Shown: in pieces, positions 7,262 through 16,593 of the stretch
Position numbering within the stretch: the stretch's first letter is position 1
How the letters are laid out: every line of letters starts with the position of its first letter
Source: Anaerolineae bacterium
Lineage (GTDB): Bacteria; Chloroflexota; Anaerolineae; Anaerolineales; Anaerolineaceae
DNA: 48,975 nucleotides
Direction: 5' to 3'
Assembly (NCBI GenBank): GCA_013178185.1
Contig: JABLXC010000027.1
Coordinates: 1 to 48,975, forward strand
Position numbers and translations under genes: made by a program
Notes under the pieces: model-generated
What the model saw: only the letters and a program-made list of their open reading frames with translations
The model's database searches: none
Told to the model about the DNA's origin: nothing

Positions 7262-9706
7262 ATGGCATTTGATCAAACCACCCGCAACCGTCTGGCCCGT
7301 TTCGTCAGCGATGCCCGCGCTCTTCTGACTGAAGAGTTTACCCGCCAGTTGCAGAATGAGTACGGCCTTGACCCGGCCCGTGGAGATGTGACGCCGATCG
7401 ACAGGCTGACCGCTTTAGATGACCGCCGGCGCGAGACGGCGAAGATATTGCGTGAAACCCTGGAATACTATCTGGCATCCCTCACCCCAACCCTCTCCCA
7501 GAGGGAGAGGGAAGATAACCGGGTGACCTTGGATCGCATCGTGCGCGAGCAGGCGTTTACCGTCCTCAACCGGTTGTGCGCGTTGCGCATGTCCGAAGCG
7601 CGCGGGCTGGTTTTAGAATCGGTCGCCAAAGGATACCAGTCGAAGGGCTTTCAACTGTATGCCCGCCTGGCGGGCAGCGCCCTGGGAGAAACCGGCGAAG
7701 CCTACCGGATGTATCTCTTCAGTTTGATGGATGAATTTGCTGTAGACCTGCCGGTGCTGTTTGACCGTTTCAGCCCGCAGGGACGGCTCTTCCCCCGCGA
7801 GGCCACTCTGATAAAGCTCCTGGAGTTGATTAACGACCCGGAGATTGATGCGCTGTGGGCCGAAGACGAGACCATCGGCTGGATCTACCAGTACTTCAAC
7901 AGCAAGGAAGAGCGTAAAGCCATGCGCGAAGCCTCACAGGCGCCGCGCAACAGCCGCGAGCTGGCGGTGCGCAACCAGTTTTTCACCCCGCGCTATGTGG
8001 TGGAATTCCTCACCGACAACACCCTGGGGCGCATCTGGTACGAGATGACCAAAGGCGAGACGGCGCTCAAAGATACCTGCCGCTACCTGGTGCGGCGCAA
8101 ACATACATTTTTCCTGGAAGAGGGTCAGGAAGCTCCTGAACCGTTCCTGCCAGAACAGCGGCATGAAACCGACCCTGACCTTGCCCACGAAATGTGGTTA
8201 CCCCCCAACGATCAGATCACCGACCTGAATACCATTTTCCTCTATGGGTTAACCGCCGGGGGGTACGATTACGCCCGAAAACAATGGGGAATCGAATGCG
8301 GAGACCTGGCCAACGAGAAATTGAAGCAGTATCACGAAACCGGGAAATGGGAAGGAACGTTCGATGAATTACGCTGCTGCCTGTTCTTTGAACAGCGCAG
8401 GTATCACCATTTTGGCGAGGGTCCAAAAGGGGACGATGCCAAAGCCATTCTGGATCTTTACCAGGCGATTTGTGAGCGCTGGAACTTTGAAGTCGAATAC
8501 ATTCCCCACCGCCCGCTGAAAGACCCGCGCGAGATCAAGATGCTCGACCCGGCCTGCGGTTCGATGCACTTTGGCCTGTATGCCTTCGACCTGTTTGAGC
8601 AGATTTACACCGAAGCCTGGGAGCTGGAAGACCGCCTGGGAGCAGATGCCCTGCGGCGCCTGGCGGACCTGGAGCCGTTGCACAAAACCTACCCGGATAA
8701 AGAAACTTACCTGAAAGACGTGCCGCGCCTGATCATCGAGCGCAACATCCACGGCGTGGATATTGACCCGCGCGCGGTGCAAATCGCCGGGCTGAGCCTG
8801 TGGCTGCGTGCCCAGAAAAGCTGGCAGGCGCAGGGGCTGCGCCCCGGCGAACGGCCGCAGATCCGTAAATCGAACGTGGTGTGCGCCGAACCCATGCCCG
8901 GCGACCGCCAGATGCTGGAAGAATTTTTGGAGACGCTGCGCGGCGAGAAATTGGAAGCCTTGATGCGCAAAGCCTGGCACGTGCCCGCCGACCAGAAAGT
9001 GCGCGCCACGCCGCAGATGGCGGATGCCCTGGCGAAACTGGTGCGCACCGTCTGGCAGGAAATGGAACTGGCGGGCGAAGCCGGCAGCCTGTTGAAAATT
9101 GAAGAGACCCTGCGCGAAGCGATTGCCACAGCTCGTAAGGAATCCGAGGAAAAATCACCGCTCTTCCGTGTTTTGGAATATGGGTTGAATGAACCCCCGA
9201 AAGAGAAGTATGTGCAGGTGGTAGCGGGTGAAGACCAGGATTTCTTCGATCGGTCTGAAGTGCTAGTGCTGGCTGCGCTTAAAGATTACGCAGAACAAGC
9301 GGTAAACGGCGAGAGTTACCAGCGTCGTTTATTTGCTGGGGATGCTATCCAAGGTTTTGATTTTATTGATCTTTGTAGAAAATCATTTGATGTAGTATTG
9401 ATGAACCCACCATTTGGCGCATCCAGTTTAGGCAGTAAAGATTACATAACAAATGAATACCCCCGTACAAAAAATGATTTATATTCAGCTTTTGTTGAAC
9501 GGGGTTTAAACTCAATTGGACATCGTGGCAGATTGGGTGCAATTTCCAGCCGTACGGGTTTTTTTCTAAAATCGTTTCAAATATGGCGTGAAGAAATTCT
9601 ATTAAAGGAAGCACGTGTAATGGTCATGACTGATCTTGGTTATGGTGTCTTGGATACTGCAATGGTGGAGACGGCCGCATATGTACTTCAAAGGGGTACC
9701 CTTTGA
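7262..9706 (+). CDS. pglX: PglX N-terminal part: adenine-specific methyltransferase with catalytic motifs
   Basis: An 814-residue frame covering the N-terminal region and methylase core of BREX PglX, which methylates the host at adenine in a BREX motif. The SAM-binding motif is LDPACGSMHFG (about residue 427) and the catalytic motif is VLMNPPFG (about residue 714). The frame ends at TGA 9704-9706, just where PglX normally continues into its specificity region. That continuation is found in the same reading frame from 9812. A repeat-derived insert encodes LTPTLSQRERED near residue 76. Base composition changes from GC-rich to AT-rich at about 9130-9340. It may be a broken gene or the catalytic half of a split enzyme. 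Confidence 0.85.
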   Translation: MAFDQTTRNRLARFVSDARALLTEEFTRQLQNEYGLDPARGDVTPIDRLTALDDRRRETAKILRETLEYYLASLTPTLSQREREDNRVTLDRIVREQAFTVLNRLCALRMSEARGLVLESVAKGYQSKGFQLYARLAGSALGETGEAYRMYLFSLMDEFAVDLPVLFDRFSPQGRLFPREATLIKLLELINDPEIDALWAEDETIGWIYQYFNSKEERKAMREASQAPRNSRELAVRNQFFTPRYVVEFLTDNTLGRIWYEMTKGETALKDTCRYLVRRKHTFFLEEGQEAPEPFLPEQRHETDPDLAHEMWLPPNDQITDLNTIFLYGLTAGGYDYARKQWGIECGDLANEKLKQYHETGKWEGTFDELRCCLFFEQRRYHHFGEGPKGDDAKAILDLYQAICERWNFEVEYIPHRPLKDPREIKMLDPACGSMHFGLYAFDLFEQIYTEAWELEDRLGADALRRLADLEPLHKTYPDKETYLKDVPRLIIERNIHGVDIDPRAVQIAGLSLWLRAQKSWQAQGLRPGERPQIRKSNVVCAEPMPGDRQMLEEFLETLRGEKLEALMRKAWHVPADQKVRATPQMADALAKLVRTVWQEMELAGEAGSLLKIEETLREAIATARKESEEKSPLFRVLEYGLNEPPKEKYVQVVAGEDQDFFDRSEVLVLAALKDYAEQAVNGESYQRRLFAGDAIQGFDFIDLCRKSFDVVLMNPPFGASSLGSKDYITNEYPRTKNDLYSAFVERGLNSIGHRGRLGAISSRTGFFLKSFQIWREEILLKEARVMVMTDLGYGVLDTAMVETAAYVLQRGTL
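7479..7512. repeat. REP-like palindromic repeat inside pglX
   Basis: CCCTCACCCCAACCCTCTCC opens the element; CCCTCTCCC (7491-7499) pairs with GGGAGAGGG (7503-7511) around AGA. This matches a dispersed palindromic element found between genes in many bacteria. Its usual in-frame translation is the LTPTLSQRERE-type peptide seen here. It sits in the coding frame without a frameshift. Confidence 0.75.
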
Positions 9707-9811
9707 TAATTATGTCCAGAGTACCTCTAAACGACTTTCCTCATAAAAGGGCCAAACGGTATATGCGAGTAATTCCTTTTCTATCAAGCAGCAAATTAGG
9801 AAGAACAATAA
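9707..9811. other. Stop-rich spacer between the two pglX halves
   Basis: About 105 bases between the first pglX stop and the ATG of the second part. The reading frame is the same on both sides, but the spacer has several in-frame stops (TAA, TAA, TAA, TAG, TAA). The other two frames give short peptides unlike PglX. AGGAAG at about 9798-9803 is a reasonable ribosome site for the ATG at 9812. I recognise no insertion sequence or clear target duplication. Confidence 0.55.
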
Positions 9812-11911
9812 ATGAAAAATAGAAATTCTGCCTTCTTTAGATTGATTACCACTCCTGTTCATACAAAGGGAGACGAGCTTCTAATTAAGATCTCAGAGCT
9901 AAACCAAGGCAGAAAAACAGATGATGTTTTTCTGTCCGATCCGAATTATTTCTCTGCCGTGCCTGGTTCACCATTTGCTTATTGGATAGATATTAATGTT
10001 TATACCTTATTTAAATCTTGCCCAAAATTCCCTGACTTGAGTATTGTATGTCGGCAAGGATTAATTAGTGCTGATGACACTCGGTTCCTTCGTTTAGTAT
10101 GGGAAGCACCCTTTATAAGAGCGACATCTAAACTGGATACGACATCAAGAAGCCAATGGGCATTTTTTGCAAAAGGTGGAGAGTATTCAAAATATTACAG
10201 TGATGTTCATTTACTAGTAAATTGCAGTGAAGATTTTATAGAAATAATTGAGAATGCAAATAAGAAATACCCATACTTACAAGGTACTGCAAAAGGCATC
10301 CTACATGCAGATAAAGAAATCTTTTTCCGCCCAGGATTGACCTGGCCTCGTCGCACAAATCGGTTTAGTGTACGATGTTTACCCTCAAATGGGATTTTCG
10401 CCGATAAAGGACCGGCAGCTTTTTCCCCAACTGATAATCCTGAAGATTTACTTGCGTTATTGGCAATAATGAATTCATCTTCTTTCCATAATTTAGTAAG
10501 AATTATGGTCGCTGGGACAGAACTCGCTCAATCGTTTGAAGTTGGTTTGATCCAACAAATCCCTATCCCTTTGAACCTTTCAACCGCGAAATATGAACTT
10601 GCTCAATATGCTTATCAAGCGTTTGAAATTACACGCCAACCTTATTTGGATGATGAGACAACAAATATATTTTGCTTTCCGGGATTAATTAGAACAGTTC
10701 ATATTGGGAGTTCACTTAATGACCAAATGAAAGTTATACAGCAACAAGAAAATGAAGCCAGAACAAAATTGTTGAAATTACAACAGCGAATAAATACGCT
10801 TGTTGAAGATCTTTATGGGATTCCAAACCTTAGTGGGGATGGCGGAATTATAAATGACCCAAGTGACGAAAATGCCGATGGAGAAAGCGAAACAACCTTC
10901 TCTGCATCTAAACCCACTTCATTGGTTTCTGATTTGGTGATGTGGTGTATCGGAGTAGCTTTTGGACGATGGGATGTTCGTCTTTCACATAATAAAGAGC
11001 TATTACCAAAAATCCCGGGGCCATTTGATCCATTGCCTGAATTATCTCCAGGTATGTTGCAAACAATAGAGAATAAAAACATATCATCTAGGAATGGACC
11101 TAAAGAATACCCTTTGCGGATTCCATGGTTAGGTATCTTAGTGGATGATAAAGGACATGTTGATGATATTGAACAGCGAATTAGAGAGGTCTTGCTATAT
11201 GTTTGGCAGAAAAATCATGAATCTATTGAACAAGAAATTTGTCAATTTTTAGAAGTTCGTTCATTACGTCTGTTTATTCAAAAACCAAATTTGTTCTTTG
11301 CATTCCATTTAAAACGTTATTCCAAAAGCCGCCGGGCTGCGCCCATCTACTGGCCGCTGTCCACGCCGTCCTGCTCCTATACCCTTTGGCTATACTATCA
11401 TCGTCTGAATGATCAAACACTCTATACCTGTGTGAACGACTTTGTCGATCCCAAGCTCAAGCAGGTATCCGAAGAGGCTGCCCACCTGCGCCTGAAGAAG
11501 GGCCGCAGCGCGGCGGATGAAAAAGAGCTGGAGCGCCTGACGGATTTCGAGCGCGAACTGAGAGATTTCCGTGAGGAATTGCTGCGCGTGGCAAAATTCT
11601 GGAAACCGAATCTCAACGACGGCGTCGAAATCACCGCTGCGCCGTTGTGGAAGCTCTTCCAGCACAAACCCTGGCAGAAGCGCCTGAAAGAAACCTGGCA
11701 AAAGATGGAAGCCGGCGAATATGACTGGGCGCACCTGGCTTACTCCATCTGGCCCGAACGCGTGCGCGAAAAGTGCAAGACCGATAAATCGCTGGCGATT
11801 GCGCACGATTTAGAAGAATTGTATGTAGAGCCGCCGGCATCCGCTAAAAAGAAAAAAGCCAAAAAGCCAGTAATTGATGAAGAGACAGAGGGTTGGTTCA
11901 GTGAAGATTAA
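9812..11911 (+). CDS. pglX: PglX C-terminal part: target-recognition and C-terminal domains
   Basis: A 699-residue frame that continues PglX: SAFFRLI, then VPGSPFAYWIDINVYTLFKS, and 'NRFSVRCLPSNGIF' typical of the specificity region. The C-terminal half (VSDLVMWCIGVAFGRWDVRL, YWPLSTPSCSYTLWLYYHRL) is the conserved PglX tail. It has no methylase motifs and must work with the upstream part. AT-rich until about 11330, then abruptly GC-rich to the end. It overlaps pglZ by 11 bases if that gene starts at the GTG. Own ribosome site AGGAAG suggests it could be translated separately. Confidence 0.8.
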   Translation: MKNRNSAFFRLITTPVHTKGDELLIKISELNQGRKTDDVFLSDPNYFSAVPGSPFAYWIDINVYTLFKSCPKFPDLSIVCRQGLISADDTRFLRLVWEAPFIRATSKLDTTSRSQWAFFAKGGEYSKYYSDVHLLVNCSEDFIEIIENANKKYPYLQGTAKGILHADKEIFFRPGLTWPRRTNRFSVRCLPSNGIFADKGPAAFSPTDNPEDLLALLAIMNSSSFHNLVRIMVAGTELAQSFEVGLIQQIPIPLNLSTAKYELAQYAYQAFEITRQPYLDDETTNIFCFPGLIRTVHIGSSLNDQMKVIQQQENEARTKLLKLQQRINTLVEDLYGIPNLSGDGGIINDPSDENADGESETTFSASKPTSLVSDLVMWCIGVAFGRWDVRLSHNKELLPKIPGPFDPLPELSPGMLQTIENKNISSRNGPKEYPLRIPWLGILVDDKGHVDDIEQRIREVLLYVWQKNHESIEQEICQFLEVRSLRLFIQKPNLFFAFHLKRYSKSRRAAPIYWPLSTPSCSYTLWLYYHRLNDQTLYTCVNDFVDPKLKQVSEEAAHLRLKKGRSAADEKELERLTDFERELRDFREELLRVAKFWKPNLNDGVEITAAPLWKLFQHKPWQKRLKETWQKMEAGEYDWAHLAYSIWPERVREKCKTDKSLAIAHDLEELYVEPPASAKKKKAKKPVIDEETEGWFSED

Positions 11912-12992
11912 AAACTTCATCCAGAATGAAATCCTTTTACCGCGCCTCAAACAAAATGGGGTGTTGGTTGTGTATGACCCTGACCAACGTTATCGCGAGT
12001 TGTGTTTGGAGCTGAATTCGGAAAAACTGTGCGTCATCGATGCCTCCGAAAGCAGCATCACCAGCCGCTTTGCCGCACTGGAAGCACTCAATGAGTTTGG
12101 CCAACCCAACCCATCCCTTGAGGGTATTCTGGTGTACGTTCCCGCCAAGCCGCCGATTACAGACGAAGAAAAACAACGCGACCCCTTTGCCATTTACGGC
12201 GCTTGCGGCTCTGTATTTCCAGAGGGCGATGGAGATGAATTCTTAAGTCTTTGCCTGAAAGCACGCCCAGATTATGCTACGGAAATCCGCCGGATTTTTA
12301 AGGACAATCCCAATCCCGGTTTTGCGGTCATTGATGCTGTTGGCGGGGGAGCCGGCTGGCCGAACCTGCAGGCGATGTTGAAAGTTGAATCCGCTCGCGA
12401 TATATTGTTCGCCCTGCTAACCCCCTCCGAGGCACAAAAAGAGGCGCTCAAAGCCCAAACCGGCTGGGTATCCGAAGCCACAGCTTTATTCCAGAGCGCT
12501 CTGGGGCTGAACCTGAAAACTAAAATCAAATCTTGGACCGCAGTTGCCGATGAATTGTGGCGATTCCTGCTGTTCAGCGAATTCGTTTTTGATCTGCCAG
12601 GTGACCTGCCGGCAGCCCTGACGGCTGTGCCTTGTGCCCCGCACGAAGCGCGTCACCTGGTGGAAGATCTGTGCGACCGGTTACGCAATGATCGGCGCAC
12701 CCAGGCTTTTTACATAGAACGCGCCGAGGGAATTGAAAAAGAGTTAAACCTGCCAGCCATATGCGAGAAAATTGATGATTTCGGTGTTCGAGACACCTTC
12801 CCATTTGAAGAGCGAGCCTGCTTCAACCAGGCAGTCGATGCGTTGAGACGCGATAATGTCGACAGACTGCGCAGTGTTCTCAACCGCCATGAACAAACGG
12901 TCTGGGTCAGCCGGGGTGAAAATCAAGCGCAGTGGGCGTTACTCCATTCGGCTGCCAGCCTGGCCCAGGCCTGCGAAGACATTGACCGCTAG
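11901..12992 (+). pseudogene. pglZ: PglZ N-terminal part, ended by an in-frame TAG
   Basis: The N-terminal 363 residues of BREX PglZ. GVLVVYDPDQRYRELCLEL and IDAVGGGAGWPNLQAML are typical of the family's first domain. The frame stops at TAG 12990-12992, and the same frame continues open to 14420. Restoring one codon gives a protein of about 838 residues, the normal PglZ size. CAG to TAG (Gln to stop) is the simplest explanation. The GTG at 11901 follows GAGGG and overlaps pglX by 11 bases; an ATG at 11877 is an alternative. Without the second part this fragment lacks the phosphatase-like domain. Confidence 0.75.
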
Positions 12993-13013
12993 CTATCCGA
13001 GCACACCCGTACA

Positions 13014-14420
13014 ATGGATGCTTTGTTGGACTTTTACACCAGCACTATCCGCGAAGTAGATCGCCTCCAGCGTGAATTTGAACAGGCTGCTGGAGATTTC
13101 CTCGATTCGGGCGGCGCTTCAATAGAGGTGATCAATCAATCGCGCTCAACGTACCGTAAGTTAATGAATAAGATCCATGGAGTTTTCATACGCCATATCG
13201 AAAAATCCGGCTGGCCGATAACGGGACGCTTATCAAATGCGGATGTATTTGATAAATTGGTCGCACCGAAATTGCTTGAAAGCGGTCGGCGCGTGGCTTA
13301 TCTTTTGATCGACGCCATGCGCTATGAGCTCGGTGTTGAGTTAGCAAAGCACTTGAACGAAGCCGGGCAAATTGATGTTCAGATGGCTTGCGCTCAGATG
13401 CCTACGGTCACACCCGTAGGGATGGCGACACTGTTACCCGGGGCCGGTCAAAACCTGAAAATCGCGAATAAGGATAATCAGTTGTTGGTCGTTTTCGATG
13501 ACCAGCCCTTAGCCACCGTCACGCAACGCATGGATGTGCTGCGTAAAAAGTACGGGCAGCGTTTTGCAGAAATGGAACTGGTCCGGTTTGTCCGTGATCA
13601 TCCCAAAATTGAGAGCACCGTAGAACTTCTGGTCATTCGTAGTAATGATATGGATAATGATTTTGAGGCCAATCCAGAAGCAGCCCCTGGCTTGATCAGT
13701 CGTACCTTCCAGAAAATCCGGTCGGCTATTTATAAATTGCGAGATTTGGGATTTCAAGATGTCATCATTGCCACCGATCATGGCTTTTTCCTGAATACAG
13801 CCATTGAACCAGGCGATGTGTGCGTGAAACCATCCGGGAAATGGATCAATGTCCATGAGCGAATTCTCCTCGGTGATGGGGTAGGCGATGCAGCTAACCT
13901 GGTTCTTCCCGCTGAAATGTTAGGGATTCAGGGGGATTATAGCCAGGTCGCAATTCCACGAGCATTGATAGCGTATCGCGCCGGGCAATGGTATTTCCAC
14001 GGCGGGCTTTCTCTTCAAGAAGCGATTGTGCCCGCCATCGCAGTAAAGATTCGCGCCGCAGAGACTGGAATTGGCAGCAAACTATCCGTGTTGTTAAACT
14101 ACAAGCGCGGTTCCAAAAAGATCACCACCCGATTACCAGTGATTGAAGTTGAAGCCGGAGCTTCGGATCTCTTTGCCCAGGAAACAGACTTGTTGATTGA
14201 AGCGTATGATGCAAAGGGGCATGTTGTCGGCGAAGCGAGGCCTGGGGGGCCTGTGAACCCGGCGACCCGAATCATAACGTTAAAACCAGGGGACACCATT
14301 CCAATTACACTAAAAATGGATATGGATTTTGAAGGCAAATTTGTTGTAAAAGCGCTCGACCCCATTACGCAAACCGCCCTGGGAAAACCTCTCGAATTAG
14401 AAACGGACTATACGGTGTAA
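13014..14420 (+). pseudogene. pglZ: PglZ C-terminal part: alkaline-phosphatase-superfamily domain
   Basis: A 468-residue frame holding the PglZ domain. AYLLIDAMRYELGVELAKHL carries the first metal-ligand Asp, and VIIATDHGFF the Asp-His pair of the alkaline phosphatase superfamily. PglZ is a core BREX protein. It is in the same frame as the upstream part, separated by one TAG and six sense codons. The ATG at 13014 has no good ribosome site, so efficient independent translation is doubtful. It ends 2 bases before brxL. Confidence 0.75.
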
Positions 14421-14422
14421 TT

Positions 14423-16501
14423 ATGGATGCTTTAGACGAGAAACTGCTTGGAGTATTTGAAGGAAAAGTTGTCCGCAAGGACTTGGTACATCGTATTAAA
14501 AAGGGCACGAATGTCCCAACATTTGTTTTGGAATTTCTATTGGCGCGGTACTGCGCCAGTGAAGATCCCAAAGAAATCCAGGAGGGATTGGAAGCTGTCC
14601 TGGCAACCCTTCAGGACAACTATGTGCGCGCCGACGAAGCGAACGCTGCCCAATCGAAGGTAGCAACCAAGGGAAAACACCGCTTCATCGATAAGGTCCA
14701 TGTCAACTACATTGAAAAAGAGAAACGCCATTGGGCTGCCCTTGAAAACTTTAATTCGCAGCGGGTGGCTATCAATGAAAAGTTTTACCGCGATAACGAT
14801 CGTTTGTTAGAAGGTGGTATTTGGGCTGAAATCACCATCGGATACAACGAAATCGAAGATGATGATTACACGTTCTATGTTGAAGATCTGCGGCCAATTC
14901 AATTGAGCCGGTTTGATTTCGATGGGTATGCTGCCGGTCGAAGCAAGTTTTCGCGAGATGAATGGTTGGATATCGTATTGCGCTCAGTCGGATTAGAGCC
15001 AACGAAGCTCTCTACGCGGCTGAAATTTCACTTTATACTCCGTTTGTCTTGTTTAGTGGAACCTAACTACAATTTTATCGAGCTAGGTCCTAGAGGAACT
15101 GGAAAATCGTACTTCTTTAGCGAATTTTCTCCCTATTCGACGCTGGTCAGCGGCGGACAGGCTACAACCCCAATTTTGTTCTACAACAATGCCCGAAAAC
15201 GAACGGGCCTGGTTGGTTTCTGGGATGTTGTTGCTTTTGATGAGGTTGCCGGCATTCAAATCAAAGACCCCACAACCATCCAGATTATGAAAGATTTCAT
15301 GGCAAACGGACGGTTTTCACGTGGAGCCGAAGTGATTGCGGACGCGAGCCTTGCATTCAATGGAAATATCGATCATTCCATCGAACAATTAGTTAATTCA
15401 ACCGAACATGATCTCTTCATTCCCATGCCAAGGGAGTTTGATCTGGCAATATTGGATCGGTTTGCTGCCTATTTACCCGGTTGGGAAATGCCCAAAAACA
15501 GCAGTGATTTTTTGACAGGAAATTATGGCTTCATTACGGATTACCTGGCAGAAGCATTTCATCATCAATTCTCTCACACCAATCGGTACGAGGAAGTCAA
15601 CAAGCGAATTCGATTGGGACAGAACGTCGAAGGTCGCGATGAAAAGGGCATCAAAAAGACTGTATGTGCTTTTCTAAAAATACTGCATCCCGATGGTCCA
15701 CCTAGCGATTCGGAATTTGACGAATATGTAGCTTATGCAGTTGAAGCCAGGCGGCGTGTAAAAGAACAAATGAACAAACGCAAACCGGATGATGAGTTTG
15801 CACGGATTAACCTTTCTTATTTTGCTTCAGATGGAAAAGAAGTCGTGGTTTTTTGTCCGGAATCGCGTAACGCAACTGCTACACAGCATCCATTCCGGCA
15901 TTCATTGAATTCAGGAACAAAAGAGGATCCGGAAGCAAAAACGAGGAAAGCTCAAACTCGAACTGTGGTCGAGCAACCTTCAGAAGTGGCAGTAATGGTT
16001 CAACCAGAAATTGTTTCACCGAAAGAGTTAGAACTTAGTGAAAAGCATTACACAATTTTTTATGGTGATACTGGCTATAGCTATGAGACCATTTTTGGCC
16101 CCTACTTTACAGGTGCAAAGAGTATCGAGATTGAAGATCCCTACATTCGTATGCCGCACCAGATTCAGAATTTTGTTCGGTTTTGCGAAACTGTAGTCAA
16201 ATTCTCAAGCATCAAACGCATCGAATTAATCACCGGTTATGACGATGATACTCAGAAGTTGGACATTGAACAAAAATTAGGCGACCTGAAGCAAAGCCTG
16301 CTTGAAGTTGATATTGTTTTCGACTTTGACTTCAATCCGAACCTTCACGATCGTGAAATTCGGATGGATAACGGCTGGGTGATAAAAATTGGCCGAGGCT
16401 TGGATTTCTACCAGAAACCACAAAGCTGGAATGAGATCGGCGCCAATGATCTGTCATTGAGGAAATGCTTGGAAACGAAGGTGGATATATACAAGGTTTA
16501 A
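14423..16501 (+). CDS. brxL: BrxL-type AAA+ protein with an MIT_C-like C-terminal domain
   Basis: A 692-residue protein. Residues about 1-520 are BrxL: an N-terminal domain (HRFIDKVHVNYIEKEKRHWA), Walker A LGPRGTGKSYFF (about 222-229) and Walker B VVAFDEVAGIQI (about 270). Type 1 BrxL is the AAA+ effector that forms DNA-binding rings. Its usual C-terminal Lon-protease-like domain is not visible. After a Lys/Glu/Thr-rich linker, residues about 537-692 instead read like the phospholipase-D-fold MIT_C domain: GDTGYSYETIFGPYF, IEIEDPYIRMPHQIQNFVRF, then ITGYDDD. Starts two bases after pglZ. The BrxL call is firm; the C-terminal domain call is from pattern. Confidence 0.85.
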   Translation: MDALDEKLLGVFEGKVVRKDLVHRIKKGTNVPTFVLEFLLARYCASEDPKEIQEGLEAVLATLQDNYVRADEANAAQSKVATKGKHRFIDKVHVNYIEKEKRHWAALENFNSQRVAINEKFYRDNDRLLEGGIWAEITIGYNEIEDDDYTFYVEDLRPIQLSRFDFDGYAAGRSKFSRDEWLDIVLRSVGLEPTKLSTRLKFHFILRLSCLVEPNYNFIELGPRGTGKSYFFSEFSPYSTLVSGGQATTPILFYNNARKRTGLVGFWDVVAFDEVAGIQIKDPTTIQIMKDFMANGRFSRGAEVIADASLAFNGNIDHSIEQLVNSTEHDLFIPMPREFDLAILDRFAAYLPGWEMPKNSSDFLTGNYGFITDYLAEAFHHQFSHTNRYEEVNKRIRLGQNVEGRDEKGIKKTVCAFLKILHPDGPPSDSEFDEYVAYAVEARRRVKEQMNKRKPDDEFARINLSYFASDGKEVVVFCPESRNATATQHPFRHSLNSGTKEDPEAKTRKAQTRTVVEQPSEVAVMVQPEIVSPKELELSEKHYTIFYGDTGYSYETIFGPYFTGAKSIEIEDPYIRMPHQIQNFVRFCETVVKFSSIKRIELITGYDDDTQKLDIEQKLGDLKQSLLEVDIVFDFDFNPNLHDREIRMDNGWVIKIGRGLDFYQKPQSWNEIGANDLSLRKCLETKVDIYKV

Positions 16502-16593
16502 TTCACGGATATCTAAGAAAGAGAAAATGAATCTGTTAGTCATCTCAAATCAATACTATTGAATGGCTAATGGAAGCAAAGCAAGGGAAAAAT

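Noticed and set aside
8369-9158. Long antisense open frames inside pglX
   Set aside because: Mirror frames of a GC-rich gene with Arg/Ala/Pro-rich translation and no ribosome sites.
9704-9811. Programmed ribosome bypass or mini-intron in pglX
   Set aside because: No matching take-off and landing codons or intron signals found; a separate ribosome site is the simpler reading.
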